Part shown: positions 1 through 9,782 of the stretch, in pieces
Numbering within the stretch: position 1 is the stretch's first letter
Layout: each line of letters begins with the position of its first letter
From: Enterobacter asburiae
Lineage (GTDB): Bacteria; Pseudomonadota; Gammaproteobacteria; Enterobacterales; Enterobacteriaceae
Direction of reading: 5' to 3'
Assembly (NCBI RefSeq): GCF_021440515.1
Contig: NZ_JAKCMV010000002.1
Span: 59,035-123,034 of the forward strand
Length of the DNA: 64,000 nt
Position numbers and translations under genes: made by a program
The notes under the pieces: model-generated
Seen by the model: the letters and a program-made list of their open reading frames with translations, nothing else
Database searches by the model: none
Told to the model about the DNA's origin: nothing

Positions 1-1503
1 CACGTTATCCGGCAGCGGCTGCGCCTGGTTGCCCAAAATACGGCGGATGATCCACGCCGCGCCCGGCGACAGCAATGGTCGCTCCACCAGCGGATCGCCG
101 GGCTGAAGGCGCAGCTTCGCGGCTTTACCTTTACGGGCAAATGCGCTGTAGGCCGCCGTGATGTCCGCCAGCCGCGCCCCTGCTCCGCCCAGGATCAGCG
201 ACAGATTAGGCTGTGCCCCCGCAGGGAGGATCAGCGGCAGCCCGGCATTGCTCAGCATTCCCGCAAACCGCTTTGGCCCGTAGGCTTCAAGCACCTGCAC
301 CGCGGGAAGATTCAACGAGCGCACCAGCGCGTCGCTCATGCTCACCGGCCCGTGAAAGCCGCTGTCAAAGTTACCGGGACGATAATCCCCGGTTCGTCGC
401 GGCACGTCCTGAAGCAGCGAGGCGGGATGGATCAGCCCGTCGTCCAGCGCCATGCCGTAGACGAACGGCTTCAAAACCGATCCAGGCGATCGCACCGCGT
501 TGACCATATCCACATGGCTAAATCGGGTGGCGTCGTTGATATCCACCGATCCCACCCAGCCGCGCACCTTCATACTGGTATGATCGACAACGATCATCGC
601 CAGCGAGCTACGCTCCGGCAGGCGCGCTTTCCAGTTCAGCGCCAGCTCTTCCAGCTGGCGTTGCAATGAGGCGTCGAGGGTGGTGACAATTTTGTTGTCG
701 CGACTTTTACCCAGCATCATGCGCGCAAAAAGCGGCGCCAGCTGCGGCATCTGCCGGGGAGCCAGCCATACCGCTTCCTGACGTGACTCTTTCACCTGCT
801 GCGCCGACCAGACGCCCTGCGTCACCATTCTGTCGAGCACTTTGTTGCGCGCCGCTTCCGCCCGCTCCGGCCATCGGTCCGGACGCAACCGGCTGGGCGC
901 CTGCGGCAGTACCGCCAGCAGCGCCGCTTCGGAATAGCTCAGCTGCGAAGGCGGTTTACCGAGATAGGTCCAGCTCGCGGCACCGACGCCCTGCAACGTG
1001 CCGCCAAACGGCGCGCGGTTGAGGTACAGCGTCAGAATGTCGCGTTTAGAGAGGTGCCACTCCAGCTGTATCGCCCGCCAGAGCTGGCGAATTTTGCCGC
1101 CAAAGGTGCGCGGATGCGGGTCGAGCAGACGCGCCACCTGCATGGTGAGCGTGCTCCCGCCGGAGACCACTTTTCCCGAGCTCAGATCCTGCCAGGCCGC
1201 GCGCAGCACGGAGAAGGGATTGACGCCGGGATGCGTCCAGAACCAGCGATCTTCATACTGGATGAGGGCTTCGAGGTAGCGAGGAGAAACCTCTTCAATA
1301 GTGACCGGGTAGCGCCAGATCCCGTCGCTGTCGGCAAATCGCCACAGCGGCGTTCCCTGTTCATCCACCACCACGCGCGCGGGATTAACCTCTTTGAGCG
1401 GCAGCGGCCACAGGCGATCGGCGGCGATAACCAGCCCCCATAAAACGAGAAGCGCTCCCGCCAGCCGAAGCCAGCGGGAGCGTGTCAGACGGGCTATGCG
1501 CAT
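1..1503 (-). CDS. pbpC: penicillin-binding protein 1C, 3' end cut by the window
   Basis: Bifunctional peptidoglycan glycosyltransferase/transpeptidase anchored in the inner membrane. The ATG at 1503 opens 501 codons that run off the left edge; the E. coli protein has about 770 residues, so the last third is missing. Visible parts: an N-terminal membrane anchor (residues about 8-25), the GT51 glycosyltransferase with the EDRWFW and GGSTLTMQVARLL motifs, then the transpeptidase with SPGSVLK (SxxK serine) and SLN. The KTG motif and the C-terminal BiPBP_C domain lie outside the window. It starts one base after the stop of yfhM, so the two are co-transcribed, as in E. coli. Identification rests on near-identity of motifs and order to E. 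coli PbpC. Confidence 0.96.
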   Translation of the reverse strand, partial: MRIARLTRSRWLRLAGALLVLWGLVIAADRLWPLPLKEVNPARVVVDEQGTPLWRFADSDGIWRYPVTIEEVSPRYLEALIQYEDRWFWTHPGVNPFSVLRAAWQDLSSGKVVSGGSTLTMQVARLLDPHPRTFGGKIRQLWRAIQLEWHLSKRDILTLYLNRAPFGGTLQGVGAASWTYLGKPPSQLSYSEAALLAVLPQAPSRLRPDRWPERAEAARNKVLDRMVTQGVWSAQQVKESRQEAVWLAPRQMPQLAPLFARMMLGKSRDNKIVTTLDASLQRQLEELALNWKARLPERSSLAMIVVDHTSMKVRGWVGSVDINDATRFSHVDMVNAVRSPGSVLKPFVYGMALDDGLIHPASLLQDVPRRTGDYRPGNFDSGFHGPVSMSDALVRSLNLPAVQVLEAYGPKRFAGMLSNAGLPLILPAGAQPNLSLILGGAGARLADITAAYSAFARKGKAAKLRLQPGDPLVERPLLSPGAAWIIRRILGNQAQPLPDNV

Positions 1504-1504
1504 T

Positions 1505-4500
1505 TTACGGAACAACAATCAGCGGACCGGCTGCCGAACCTGTTGCCCGCCACTGCGGAACATACATGGACTCAACCAGCGGCGCAGGCACCTGGTACGT
1601 CCCCGGCGTGACCGCGCGCGCCAGATAAACCAGCGTTACCGGCTCCCCTGCGTTAACCGGAACGGCCGCCACAAAGCGATCGTCGCGGAACTCCATGTGC
1701 TGAATATCCGCCTGCTGCATCTGGTTCAGCAGGTTTTGCACCTCGCTGCCGCTCTCTTCCAGGCTGGCGCTGCTGCTTTCCAGATTCTGGTTTTCCAGCT
1801 CCAGACCGGCCGGGAGCAGATCGACTACCAGCGCATCCGGAACGTTCTGACTGGCTTTGACTTCAAGCCAGACCAGCACCAGCTCGCCGCTCTTCAGGCT
1901 TGAGAGCGAACGGCTGCTGCCGTCGGTGGACAGGATGTGGCGTTCGATGCTCAGGACGTTAGACGAAGGCGCCGGGGCATATTCCGGGTACCCGGTGCTG
2001 TCCAGGCGCACCCACAGCGGGGCATCACCGGTATTGGTCACCTGCAACGCGTCGAGCTTGTCGCCGTCCACGTTTTGCACCTGCGCCGCGTCACCGCTCA
2101 TCGGCTGCTCTGACAGCGACGTGGTGGCCTGCCATGCGCCAGAGGTGTTCTGCAATGCACGTCCGGCGAGGAACAGCGCGTTGCTCTCCTGCGTGGAGAG
2201 CCAGCGCTGGCTGAACGCCTGCTCAGACAGGGTGTTGAGCAGCGTATTTTGCGCGTCCGGCAGCAGCTTGTACTCCTCAAGCAGAGAGAGCATCAGCGCG
2301 TTATCGCGCAGCGCGCTGCCGTAATCCGCCATCCAGCTGCGGGAGTCACTGCGCGGCGTTTTGATGGCTAAATCCAGCGCCTGCTGGCTGCGCGGCGCAT
2401 CGCCCATCAGCTTCAGCGCCATGCCCAGCTGCATCAGCGGCAGGCCGGAAGCCGCCTGTGAATGGCGATCCCAGATTTCACGCAGCGCGCCAAGCGGTGC
2501 TTTTTGCTGACGCGCCAGCACCAGCGCCGCATAGGCCTGAACGGCAAATTTGCTGGCTCCGGTGTTATCGCTGTAGCGAATAGACATCATGCCCGGATCC
2601 TGCAAATAGCGCAGCAGGCGGTTGTTGGCGTTGTTGATAGCGTCAGACGGCACGCTGTAGCCCTGCTCGCCCGCACGCACCAGGAAATCGGTCACGTAGG
2701 CGGTCAGCCAGTACTCTTCCGCACCGTTTTTATCCCACAGCGCAAAGCCGCCGTTATCGCGCTGCATTTGCAGCAGGCGGGAAATGCCGACGTCGATGGC
2801 GCCGCGACGTTTTTCGTCGCTGTCGCCCTTAATGCCCAGCGCCGTCAGCTGCGCGGCGTTGGTATAGAGCGACGGGAACAGACCGCTGGTAGTTTGCTCC
2901 AGGCAGCCGTATGGATACGCCTGAAGCTCGCGGATATAACGCGCCAGGTTCAGCGGCGCTTTACCGCTCAGCAGCAGCTGGCCTTGCAGCGTGGCGGGCG
3001 AGAAGCCGTCGATATGCTGTGACGGTGCCGTCCAGGACTCACCCGGATTCAGCATGGTGCCGGTATTCACCGTCTGCGCCGGGAATGCCGGGCGCACGCC
3101 GATTTTCCAGCTTTTCTGCTGCGCCGCGATAGTCTCGCCCGGCAGCTTAAGGCCCGAGATTTGCGCGGTCACTTCACCGTCGCCGTAGCCGTCAAGAGCA
3201 CGTACCGGAACGAACATCGTGGTGCGCGCACCCGGCGGCAGCTTAATCGGCTGCGGCTGTGCCCCTTCCAGCGACAGTTTACCGGAGGCGGTTAACGCCA
3301 CGCTCAGGGTTTGCGGCTGGTCGGTCAGGTTGGTGACGTCCAGCGTTAAGCGGGACGTGTCCCCGCTGGCGAGGAAGCGCGGGGTGTTCAGCTCGGCGAT
3401 GACCGGTGCGGCAACGACCACTTTGCTTTCGCTGCTGCCGAAATCTTCTTCCGTCCAGGCCTGCGCCATCAGGCGTAATTCGCCGTTGAAATCGCCAATC
3501 GGCAGCGTGATGGTGCCTTCACCGTTGGCGTCGAGCTCCACCGGCTGCGCCTGCTGGGCAATGATTGTTACGTGGTTCACCGGCGGCTTACCGCCGCGCT
3601 TCAGCTCGTCACCGTCACCACCAAACCGCAGCGCCGCCACGCGGCCCTGGCCTTCAATCACCTGGCCGTAGATATCATAGATATCCGCGCCGTAGCGTTT
3701 CTGTCCGAAGAAGGCCTGCCACGGATCGGGCGTGACGTAATCGGTGATGTTCAGCACGCCGCTATCCACGGCAGAGAGCAGCACGTTCACCTTCTGCGGC
3801 ACCGCGCCCTCTTTCACGCTGGCTTTCACCTTCACGGAAAGCGTCTGGTTTGGACGCATTTTCTGCGGCGCATCCAGCGCAACGTTCAGGCGACGATTTT
3901 CATCCCCCATCGGCAGATGCAGCAGGCCGACCGCGCGCTTCGGCGTGGCGGATTTAGATTTATCGCCCGGACGAACCACCAGGGTGCTGAGGTACAGATC
4001 GTGGCGTTTCCAGCTCGCATCGACCGGAATAGCCAGATCCAGACCGTTAGCCGGCACGTCGATCTCTTTCCACCACAGCGGCCCTTCGCTGGATTCGATC
4101 ATGGCATAGCCTTTACCGGCGGCAGGTGCAGCAATGTGCAGATTAATGGTGTCGCCAGGCTGATAGGCCGGTTTATCCAGCTTGAGGGTCACGCGATCCG
4201 GACGCGCCGCGCCGGAGCCGTCGCTGTTATCCTGCCAGCTGTAACCGGCCCAGAAACGCACGCTGCTGACGGTGTCGTCAGGGGCTTTCACCTCCAGACG
4301 ATACGAACCCCACTCCACCGGGAAGGTCACTTTACCGGTCTGGTCGGCAGTCAGATCGAGCGACTGCTCGCCTTCGACCAGATCTTTTTGATCGAACTGC
4401 GATTTCCAGCCGTCGGTTTCAGACCAGTTCCAGAAATAATCACGGCGTTCACGGATCAGGCGCACCTGTAAACCGGACACCGCTTTTTTCGCCCCGCTGG

Positions 4501-6466
4501 CATCGGCATAGACGATATCGAAGCTGGCGTTGCTGTCTTCATCGACAATCGGCTGATTGACGGTGGTGTCGGTGCGATAGTCGTAGACCGCTTTGCTGGC
4601 GAACTGAGGGCGAATCCCCGGCAGCGTTTTCGCCGGCCAGATGGCCTGTTCTGCACGACGCGTGACCGGACGGCCGCCCGACTCCAGCAGGCTGGCCTGC
4701 AAAATCACCTGCAACGGCGAGTGGGTCTCTTTCCACTGGCTCTCCACTGAAACATCGCCACGGCCCTGTTCATCCAGCTTGATCTGGACTTCATCGAGGC
4801 TGCGCGTCAGGTTCTCTTCGGCGATATCGCCAAACTGGAAGCCAGGCAGCGCGGCAACGGCTTCACGCAGCGGACGCAGATAAAGCTGGCCTTGCAGGCT
4901 GTTACCGTTGGCCGGCGCGCCGTACAGGTAATATCCCGCCACGTTAAAGTTGACCTCATCGGCCGGGGCGACTGGCGTTTTTTGGCCGGTCAGATTCAGC
5001 GCCATCCGCTCAGGCATGAAATCTTCGACGTTGAAGTCCCACAGGCGCTGCAAGTTGTCGCCGGTATTGGCGCGAATATGCCACATGCCGGTCTGCGCGC
5101 TGGCGTCCAGCGGATAGTTAAGACGATAGAGGCCATTTTCAGGCTGAACCACCAGCGTGCGCGCCACCTGACCGTCCGGGCGCAGCACGTCAAGCTTCAC
5201 CGGCTGGGCTGGCAGCGATTTGCCGTCGCTGTCGCGCAGCAGGCCGTTTAAGATCACCGTTTCGCCCGGGCGATAGAGATCGCGCGGACCAAACATAAAG
5301 AACTGCTTGCTGTAGCCCGGGGCGCCAGCAATATCAAATTCGGCCAGATCCAGCGCCGGGAGTTTGAGGTCGAGCAGCGTTGTCTGACCGTCTTTGCGCG
5401 CCAGGATCAGCGCCGCTTCTTTATCCGTTTCAAGCTTAGCGTGGCCGTCGGCATCGCTGGTGCCCTGCGCCAGCGTCTGCCCTTTATCATTGAGTAACGA
5501 CACCTCAATGCCGGACTGCGCCGCGCCGTTTTCCAGGCTCTGGGTGAAGATATCGAGGCGGTTATGATAACGGTGAGCGGACAGGCCAATATCGCTCAGG
5601 GTAAAGAGGGTTGCCGCATTGCTGTAGTTGTAGTGCCCGGCCTGGTTCATCACGGCGATATAGACGCCCGACTGTTGCAGCGGCTTGATGTCGCCCAGCG
5701 GGAGCTGTAATTTTTCACGCGTGTTGCGCGCCGGGTTCAGGTCGAAACGTCCGGTATAGACCAGATCCGCCATCTTCAGCAGATTGTCCGACTCCCAGTT
5801 GGTGAGCGAGTTGCGGTACTCCCACTGGCTGACGAAAGCGGCCAACGACTCTGGCTTCACGCGATAGAAGTTCACGTCCACGTTGTCGACGTTGAGCGCC
5901 ATCACCGGCAGCCCTTCCACGACTTTGCCCGGCAGCAGCGAGCCGCGGCTGGCGAAACCGACCGTCGGCTGAATGTCGCGGGTAGTGAGCGTTTTTTCGT
6001 AATCAATACCAAAGGTGGCTTTATTCAGCGCTACAAGTCCGCGCTCGACGGTCACGACCAGCTCGCGGTTCGGCTCAAGGTGGCGTAAACGCAGCTCTTT
6101 CAGGTTAGGCGCGAGTTCCCATGCACCGTCAACCTTGCCGCTTTTCTTATCGACTACGTGTACGGTTTTGGCGAAATCCTGATCGGGATTGAGCGGGACA
6201 GAAAAGGTCAGCACCAGCGTTGACGCGCCGTCGAGCTGAATTTCAGAGGCATCGAGTAAGGTTAAAGGTTTCCCTTCGCTGGCGGCTGCCAGCTTCGCAA
6301 GCTGCTCGCTGTCGGGTTTCGTCGGCGCGTTCTTCTCAGGAGCCGTGGCGGTTGAAGCGGGAGCAGGCGATGTGGCCTGCGGTTTTTCGTCGCTGTTGTC
6401 ACAGCCGACGAGCGTAAAAGCGGTAAGAAGCGCGAGAGAAATCGCAGCGAGACGAAACGGTTTCAT
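1505..6466 (-). CDS. yfhM: bacterial alpha-2-macroglobulin lipoprotein
   Basis: Protease-trapping alpha-2-macroglobulin of the cell envelope, 1653 residues, the same length as E. coli YfhM. The N-terminus is a lipoprotein signal ending in LVGC, so Cys22 would be lipidated; the next residue is Asp, which by the Lol +2 rule predicts retention in the inner membrane. The thioester motif CLEQ is present at about residue 1190 (context YPYGCLEQTTSGLFPS), so this is the thioester-bearing form. MG-type beta domains precede it. It is followed at once by pbpC, which fits the known pairing of a protease inhibitor with a peptidoglycan repair synthase when the outer membrane is breached (family knowledge). 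The start is supported by the signal peptide. Confidence 0.96.
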   Translation of the reverse strand: MKPFRLAAISLALLTAFTLVGCDNSDEKPQATSPAPASTATAPEKNAPTKPDSEQLAKLAAASEGKPLTLLDASEIQLDGASTLVLTFSVPLNPDQDFAKTVHVVDKKSGKVDGAWELAPNLKELRLRHLEPNRELVVTVERGLVALNKATFGIDYEKTLTTRDIQPTVGFASRGSLLPGKVVEGLPVMALNVDNVDVNFYRVKPESLAAFVSQWEYRNSLTNWESDNLLKMADLVYTGRFDLNPARNTREKLQLPLGDIKPLQQSGVYIAVMNQAGHYNYSNAATLFTLSDIGLSAHRYHNRLDIFTQSLENGAAQSGIEVSLLNDKGQTLAQGTSDADGHAKLETDKEAALILARKDGQTTLLDLKLPALDLAEFDIAGAPGYSKQFFMFGPRDLYRPGETVILNGLLRDSDGKSLPAQPVKLDVLRPDGQVARTLVVQPENGLYRLNYPLDASAQTGMWHIRANTGDNLQRLWDFNVEDFMPERMALNLTGQKTPVAPADEVNFNVAGYYLYGAPANGNSLQGQLYLRPLREAVAALPGFQFGDIAEENLTRSLDEVQIKLDEQGRGDVSVESQWKETHSPLQVILQASLLESGGRPVTRRAEQAIWPAKTLPGIRPQFASKAVYDYRTDTTVNQPIVDEDSNASFDIVYADASGAKKAVSGLQVRLIRERRDYFWNWSETDGWKSQFDQKDLVEGEQSLDLTADQTGKVTFPVEWGSYRLEVKAPDDTVSSVRFWAGYSWQDNSDGSGAARPDRVTLKLDKPAYQPGDTINLHIAAPAAGKGYAMIESSEGPLWWKEIDVPANGLDLAIPVDASWKRHDLYLSTLVVRPGDKSKSATPKRAVGLLHLPMGDENRRLNVALDAPQKMRPNQTLSVKVKASVKEGAVPQKVNVLLSAVDSGVLNITDYVTPDPWQAFFGQKRYGADIYDIYGQVIEGQGRVAALRFGGDGDELKRGGKPPVNHVTIIAQQAQPVELDANGEGTITLPIGDFNGELRLMAQAWTEEDFGSSESKVVVAAPVIAELNTPRFLASGDTSRLTLDVTNLTDQPQTLSVALTASGKLSLEGAQPQPIKLPPGARTTMFVPVRALDGYGDGEVTAQISGLKLPGETIAAQQKSWKIGVRPAFPAQTVNTGTMLNPGESWTAPSQHIDGFSPATLQGQLLLSGKAPLNLARYIRELQAYPYGCLEQTTSGLFPSLYTNAAQLTALGIKGDSDEKRRGAIDVGISRLLQMQRDNGGFALWDKNGAEEYWLTAYVTDFLVRAGEQGYSVPSDAINNANNRLLRYLQDPGMMSIRYSDNTGASKFAVQAYAALVLARQQKAPLGALREIWDRHSQAASGLPLMQLGMALKLMGDAPRSQQALDLAIKTPRSDSRSWMADYGSALRDNALMLSLLEEYKLLPDAQNTLLNTLSEQAFSQRWLSTQESNALFLAGRALQNTSGAWQATTSLSEQPMSGDAAQVQNVDGDKLDALQVTNTGDAPLWVRLDSTGYPEYAPAPSSNVLSIERHILSTDGSSRSLSSLKSGELVLVWLEVKASQNVPDALVVDLLPAGLELENQNLESSSASLEESGSEVQNLLNQMQQADIQHMEFRDDRFVAAVPVNAGEPVTLVYLARAVTPGTYQVPAPLVESMYVPQWRATGSAAGPLIVVP

Positions 6467-6609
6467 CCTTTATCCCTGGCCTGTTGGGCCTGTTGGTCGT
6501 GTTCCGGGTAAGTATTATCCGCAAGTTTCATTAATTCAAAAAGTCCAAAATGAGAAATTCAGAATCTGATAAAAAATAAGGCCTTGTTCGCGAGTTGAAC
6601 GTGGTTTGC

Positions 6610-6637
6610 TTGTCGATGTCAGAAAAAACATCGACAA
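6610..6637. repeat. perfect 10-bp inverted repeat upstream of sseA
   Basis: Arms TTGTCGATGT (6610-6619) and ACATCGACAA (6628-6637) are exact reverse complements around an 8-base A-rich loop. It sits 31 bp before the sseA start in the 201-bp gap shared with yfhM, so it may be an operator or a hairpin in the sseA leader. A short T-rich run follows on the + strand. No known regulator is recognised. Confidence 0.6.
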
Positions 6638-6667
6638 TTCTTATTTATGGAAACGATGGAGGCACCC

Positions 6668-7519
6668 ATGTCCACCTCATATTTTGTGTCGGCCGACTGG
6701 CTGATTGAGCATCACGACGATCCGGAAGTCCAGATTATTGACGCGCGTATGGCTCCCCCAGGACAAGAGCACCGGGATGTCCCGGCGGAATATCGCGCCG
6801 GACATCTGCCGGAGGCGGTGTTTTTTGATATCGAAGCGCTGTCGGATCATACCTCTCCCCTGCCGCACATGATGCCGCGCCCGGAAGCCTTTGCCGTGGC
6901 GATGCGCGAGCTGGGCGTGAGCCGCGATAAGCACCTGGTGGTGTATGACGAGGGCAATCTGTTCTCCGCGCCGCGCGCGTGGTGGATGCTGAAAACCTTC
7001 GGCGTGGAAAAGGTCTCTATTCTGGCGGGTGGACTGGCGGGATGGAAGCGCGACGAGCTGCCGTTGCAGGAGGGCGATGTGGCTCTGCCTGAGGGTGAGT
7101 TTGACGTCAGCTTCGATGCGAATGCGGTGAAGCGCCTGACCGACGTGCTGCTGGCAAGCCACGAAGGGACGGCGCAAATTGTCGATGCGCGCCCAGCACC
7201 GCGCTTTACGGCGCAGGCTGACGAGCCGCGTCCTGGCTTGAAGCGCGGGCATATCCCCGGCGCGCGCAACGTGCCGTGGGGCGATCTGGTATTCGAGGGT
7301 GAACTGAAAACCACCGATGAGCTTGAGTCGATTTTCGCGCGTCAGGGCGTTGACCTACATCAGCCTATTATTGCCAGCTGCGGCTCGGGCGTGACGGCGG
7401 CGGTCGTGGTGCTCGCGCTGGCGACGCTGGGGGTGAAAAACGTGACGCTGTATGACGGGGCGTGGAGCGAATGGGGCGCGCGTGACGATCTGCCCGTTGA
7501 GCCTGCGGCTGACCGCTAA
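6668..7519 (+). CDS. sseA: 3-mercaptopyruvate sulfurtransferase
   Basis: Two-domain rhodanese-fold enzyme that moves sulfur from 3-mercaptopyruvate to a thiol acceptor; 283 residues. The active-site loop CGSGVTA lies at about residues 238-244; a CG[S/T]GVT loop separates mercaptopyruvate sulfurtransferases from thiosulfate sulfurtransferases. The inactive N-terminal rhodanese domain comes first. An ATG seven codons upstream (6647) is in frame, but ATG 6668 has a GGAGG ribosome site 7 bases before it and matches the E. coli N-terminus (MSTxxFVxADWL), so I chose it. Single gene, transcribed toward sseB. Confidence 0.96.
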   Translation: MSTSYFVSADWLIEHHDDPEVQIIDARMAPPGQEHRDVPAEYRAGHLPEAVFFDIEALSDHTSPLPHMMPRPEAFAVAMRELGVSRDKHLVVYDEGNLFSAPRAWWMLKTFGVEKVSILAGGLAGWKRDELPLQEGDVALPEGEFDVSFDANAVKRLTDVLLASHEGTAQIVDARPAPRFTAQADEPRPGLKRGHIPGARNVPWGDLVFEGELKTTDELESIFARQGVDLHQPIIASCGSGVTAAVVVLALATLGVKNVTLYDGAWSEWGARDDLPVEPAADR

Positions 7520-7527
7520 CGCGGAAA

Positions 7528-7555
7528 CTGTCGGGGTGAAGATTCACCCCGACAG
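7528..7555. terminator. hairpin between convergent sseA and sseB
   Basis: A 13-bp stem (7528-7540 with 7543-7555, core CTGTCGGGGTGAA) with a 2-base loop fills the 39-bp gap between the two stop codons. A short T run follows on the + side. Probably the sseA terminator, perhaps acting in both directions. Confidence 0.65.
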
Positions 7556-7558
7556 GCT

Positions 7559-8335
7559 TTAAATAATACGGTTGGTTTTTAAATCGCGCAGGAAACCGCC
7601 CCAGCGGCGTTCATAGAACGGAGTGATGTGCTCGGTAATAAAGTGGCTGATGCCCTTCTCACCTTTCACCACGCGACAAATATCAATCGGCTCATCGCCC
7701 GGCAGGGTGTCGGTTGCCACGCTTCCCGCCGCCTGAATGATGTCGTCGATATCGCCGTCCGCCTCAATCCCAATCAGCAGCACGGGCTGTTCATCCGCAC
7801 GCTCTTTGATTGAGCAGAGAAATGCGCGCCTCACCGGCTTGATGGTTTTGAACAGGGTGGTCAGCGAGTCGATCATCTGCGCAGGCGGCTCGGCCACTTC
7901 AGACAGCAGCAGCGTTTCGCCCCCCTCCAGCACCTCCTGCGTGCTGAGCGGGTTGCCCTCTTCGCCGATCAGGTGGCTAATTTCACGCGGGGTGAACTCT
8001 TTCCCGGTCGGCAGTTTGGCGTTGAGGAACAGGGTTTCGCCGAGCGTCATCTCAAACAGCGTGCGAACGGGCATGACCACGAACGCCTGCTCATCTTCCA
8101 CCGCGCTCTGAAGCGCCTCCAGCGAGGTGAAGAACGGGATAACCGAGGTGCCGTCGTCTTTTTCCCAGTGCAGCAGATCCAGCGCGCTGTCTTCCACAAC
8201 CTGCTCGCCTTCCGCTGCGGTGCCTGGCACCCATACGGTGGATTCCAGCAGCGTGCGGAAAAATGCCGGGCGGTGCGCCGGCTCGGTCGCCGCCTGCTCC
8301 AGCAGGGTTTCTAATTCGTTTTTGGTTTCGGACAT
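7559..8335 (-). CDS. sseB: enhanced serine sensitivity protein SseB
   Basis: SseB-family protein of 258 residues; in E. coli overexpression changes serine sensitivity, but no molecular activity is firmly known. The chain matches E. coli SseB in length and order, including the C-terminal part with WGGFLRDLKTNRII. No signal peptide or membrane segment is visible, so it is cytoplasmic. It lies downstream of pepB in the same direction, separated by a REP palindrome, and converges on sseA. Identification by resemblance; function left open. Confidence 0.9.
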   Translation of the reverse strand: MSETKNELETLLEQAATEPAHRPAFFRTLLESTVWVPGTAAEGEQVVEDSALDLLHWEKDDGTSVIPFFTSLEALQSAVEDEQAFVVMPVRTLFEMTLGETLFLNAKLPTGKEFTPREISHLIGEEGNPLSTQEVLEGGETLLLSEVAEPPAQMIDSLTTLFKTIKPVRRAFLCSIKERADEQPVLLIGIEADGDIDDIIQAAGSVATDTLPGDEPIDICRVVKGEKGISHFITEHITPFYERRWGGFLRDLKTNRII

Positions 8336-8355
8336 AGTTTTGTGACTTCACAATT

Positions 8356-8423
8356 GCCCGGCGGCGCTACGCTTGCACGGGCCTACGGGGTTTGTAGGCC
8401 GGGTAAGCGCAGCGCCACCCGGC
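8356..8423. repeat. REP/PU palindromic pair (BIME-like)
   Basis: Two inverted copies of a roughly 30-bp REP unit (GCCGGGTGGCGCTGCGCTTA type) face each other across a short spacer in the pepB-sseB gap. The right copy matches the units at 15744-15809 and 24669-24700; the left copy is degenerate. REP pairs of this kind are extragenic, can stabilise upstream mRNA and bind gyrase or Pol I in E. coli. Confidence 0.88.
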
Positions 8424-8431
8424 AAAAAGGA

Positions 8432-9715
8432 TTACTCTGCGGTCAACAAATTCGCCACGGTACGCACGCCGAGGCCGGTCGCGCCCGCAGACCACTGTTC
8501 AACCGCCGCTTTACGGTAGGTCGCGGAGCAGTCAATGTGCAGCCAGCCTTCGTGATAGTTCTCAACGAAGTGAGACAGGAAGCCTGCCGCGGTGCTTGCC
8601 CCCGCCGTATTTGCCGCGCCGGTATTGTTCAGCTCTGCAAAATTCGACGGCAGCTGGTTGCGGTGGAACTCGGCCAGCGGCAGACGCCAGAACGGTTCGT
8701 TTTCCGCCGCAGCGCTTGCCATCAGGCGGGCCGCCAGCTTGTCGTCGAAGCTGAACAGCGCGTGGTAGTCGTTACCCAGCGCCATTTTCGCGGCGCCGGT
8801 CAGGGTCGCCATGTCGATGATCATCTCCGGCTTCTGGGCGCAGGCGTCGATCAGGCCGTCGGCCAGCACCAGACGGCCTTCCGCATCGGTGTTCATCACC
8901 TCAACGTTTTTGCCGTTGCGATAGCGAATGATATCGCCCAGCTTGAACGCGTTGCCGCTCACCATGTTATCCGCACAGCACAGGTAGAGTTTGACGCGCT
9001 TGTTCAGACCACGGGTAATGGCAAACGCCAGCGCGCCGGTGATGGTCGCCGCGCCGCCCATGTCGGACTTCATAGAGTCCATGAACGCGCTCTGCTTCAG
9101 GCTATAGCCGCCGGTATCGAAGGTGATACCTTTACCCACCAGGCAGGCGTAAACCGGGGCTTCTTTATCGCCGGTTGGGTTGAAGTCCAGCGCCAGCAGA
9201 ACCGGAGGACGATCGGAGCCACGGCCAACGGTATGAAGACCCATGTAGTTCTGCTCGCGCAGATCTTCACCTTTGGTGATGCGGTAAGACATGTTGTCGC
9301 CCGCCACGCCGCACAGCAGGTCAACGGCGCGCTGCGCCAGCTGCTCAGGGCCTAACTCTTCCGCCGGGGCGTTGATGGTGTCACGCACCCAGTCGATGAT
9401 TTTCAGGCGGCTTTCCAGCTCTTTCTGACCTTCTTCATCAAGGCTCGCCCACTCGATTTTACGGGTACCTTTTGGCCCTTTGTAGCCTGCCCAGAACGCC
9501 CAGCTGCGGTCGATATCCCAGCCTTCGCCGTCGAGTAACACATGCTTAATGCCCATACCGTCGATTTTGCGCGCGGCACGCTGGATAAGGCCAGTGTCGT
9601 CTTTTCCGGTCAGGTGCAGGGTAATACCGTCGTTCGTAATGCTATAAGTCGCTTTTTCGCCCCAGCGTGCGTCAGCAGGCTGTGTGGAGAGCGTAATCTT
9701 CATCGCTTCGGTCAT
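8432..9715 (-). CDS. pepB: aminopeptidase B (M17 leucyl aminopeptidase family)
   Basis: Cytoplasmic two-metal aminopeptidase, 427 residues as in E. coli. The M17 metal and active-site signatures are present: [22 protein letters not shown] and the hallmark [14 protein letters not shown]. The open frame extends 30 codons further upstream, but ATG 9715 gives the conserved start [19 protein letters not shown], so I set the start there. It is the last gene behind the isc-hsc-fdx-iscX block; a 180-bp gap with a structured repeat separates it from iscX, so it may be transcribed partly with that operon. Confidence 0.96.
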   Translation of the reverse strand: MTEAMKITLSTQPADARWGEKATYSITNDGITLHLTGKDDTGLIQRAARKIDGMGIKHVLLDGEGWDIDRSWAFWAGYKGPKGTRKIEWASLDEEGQKELESRLKIIDWVRDTINAPAEELGPEQLAQRAVDLLCGVAGDNMSYRITKGEDLREQNYMGLHTVGRGSDRPPVLLALDFNPTGDKEAPVYACLVGKGITFDTGGYSLKQSAFMDSMKSDMGGAATITGALAFAITRGLNKRVKLYLCCADNMVSGNAFKLGDIIRYRNGKNVEVMNTDAEGRLVLADGLIDACAQKPEMIIDMATLTGAAKMALGNDYHALFSFDDKLAARLMASAAAENEPFWRLPLAEFHRNQLPSNFAELNNTGAANTAGASTAAGFLSHFVENYHEGWLHIDCSATYRKAAVEQWSAGATGLGVRTVANLLTAE

Positions 9716-9782
9716 TTTATTTATCCTTATTAGCAAACGGGCCGCCTGAAGGCAGCCCATAGTGTCTCTTTCCACTAAATGA

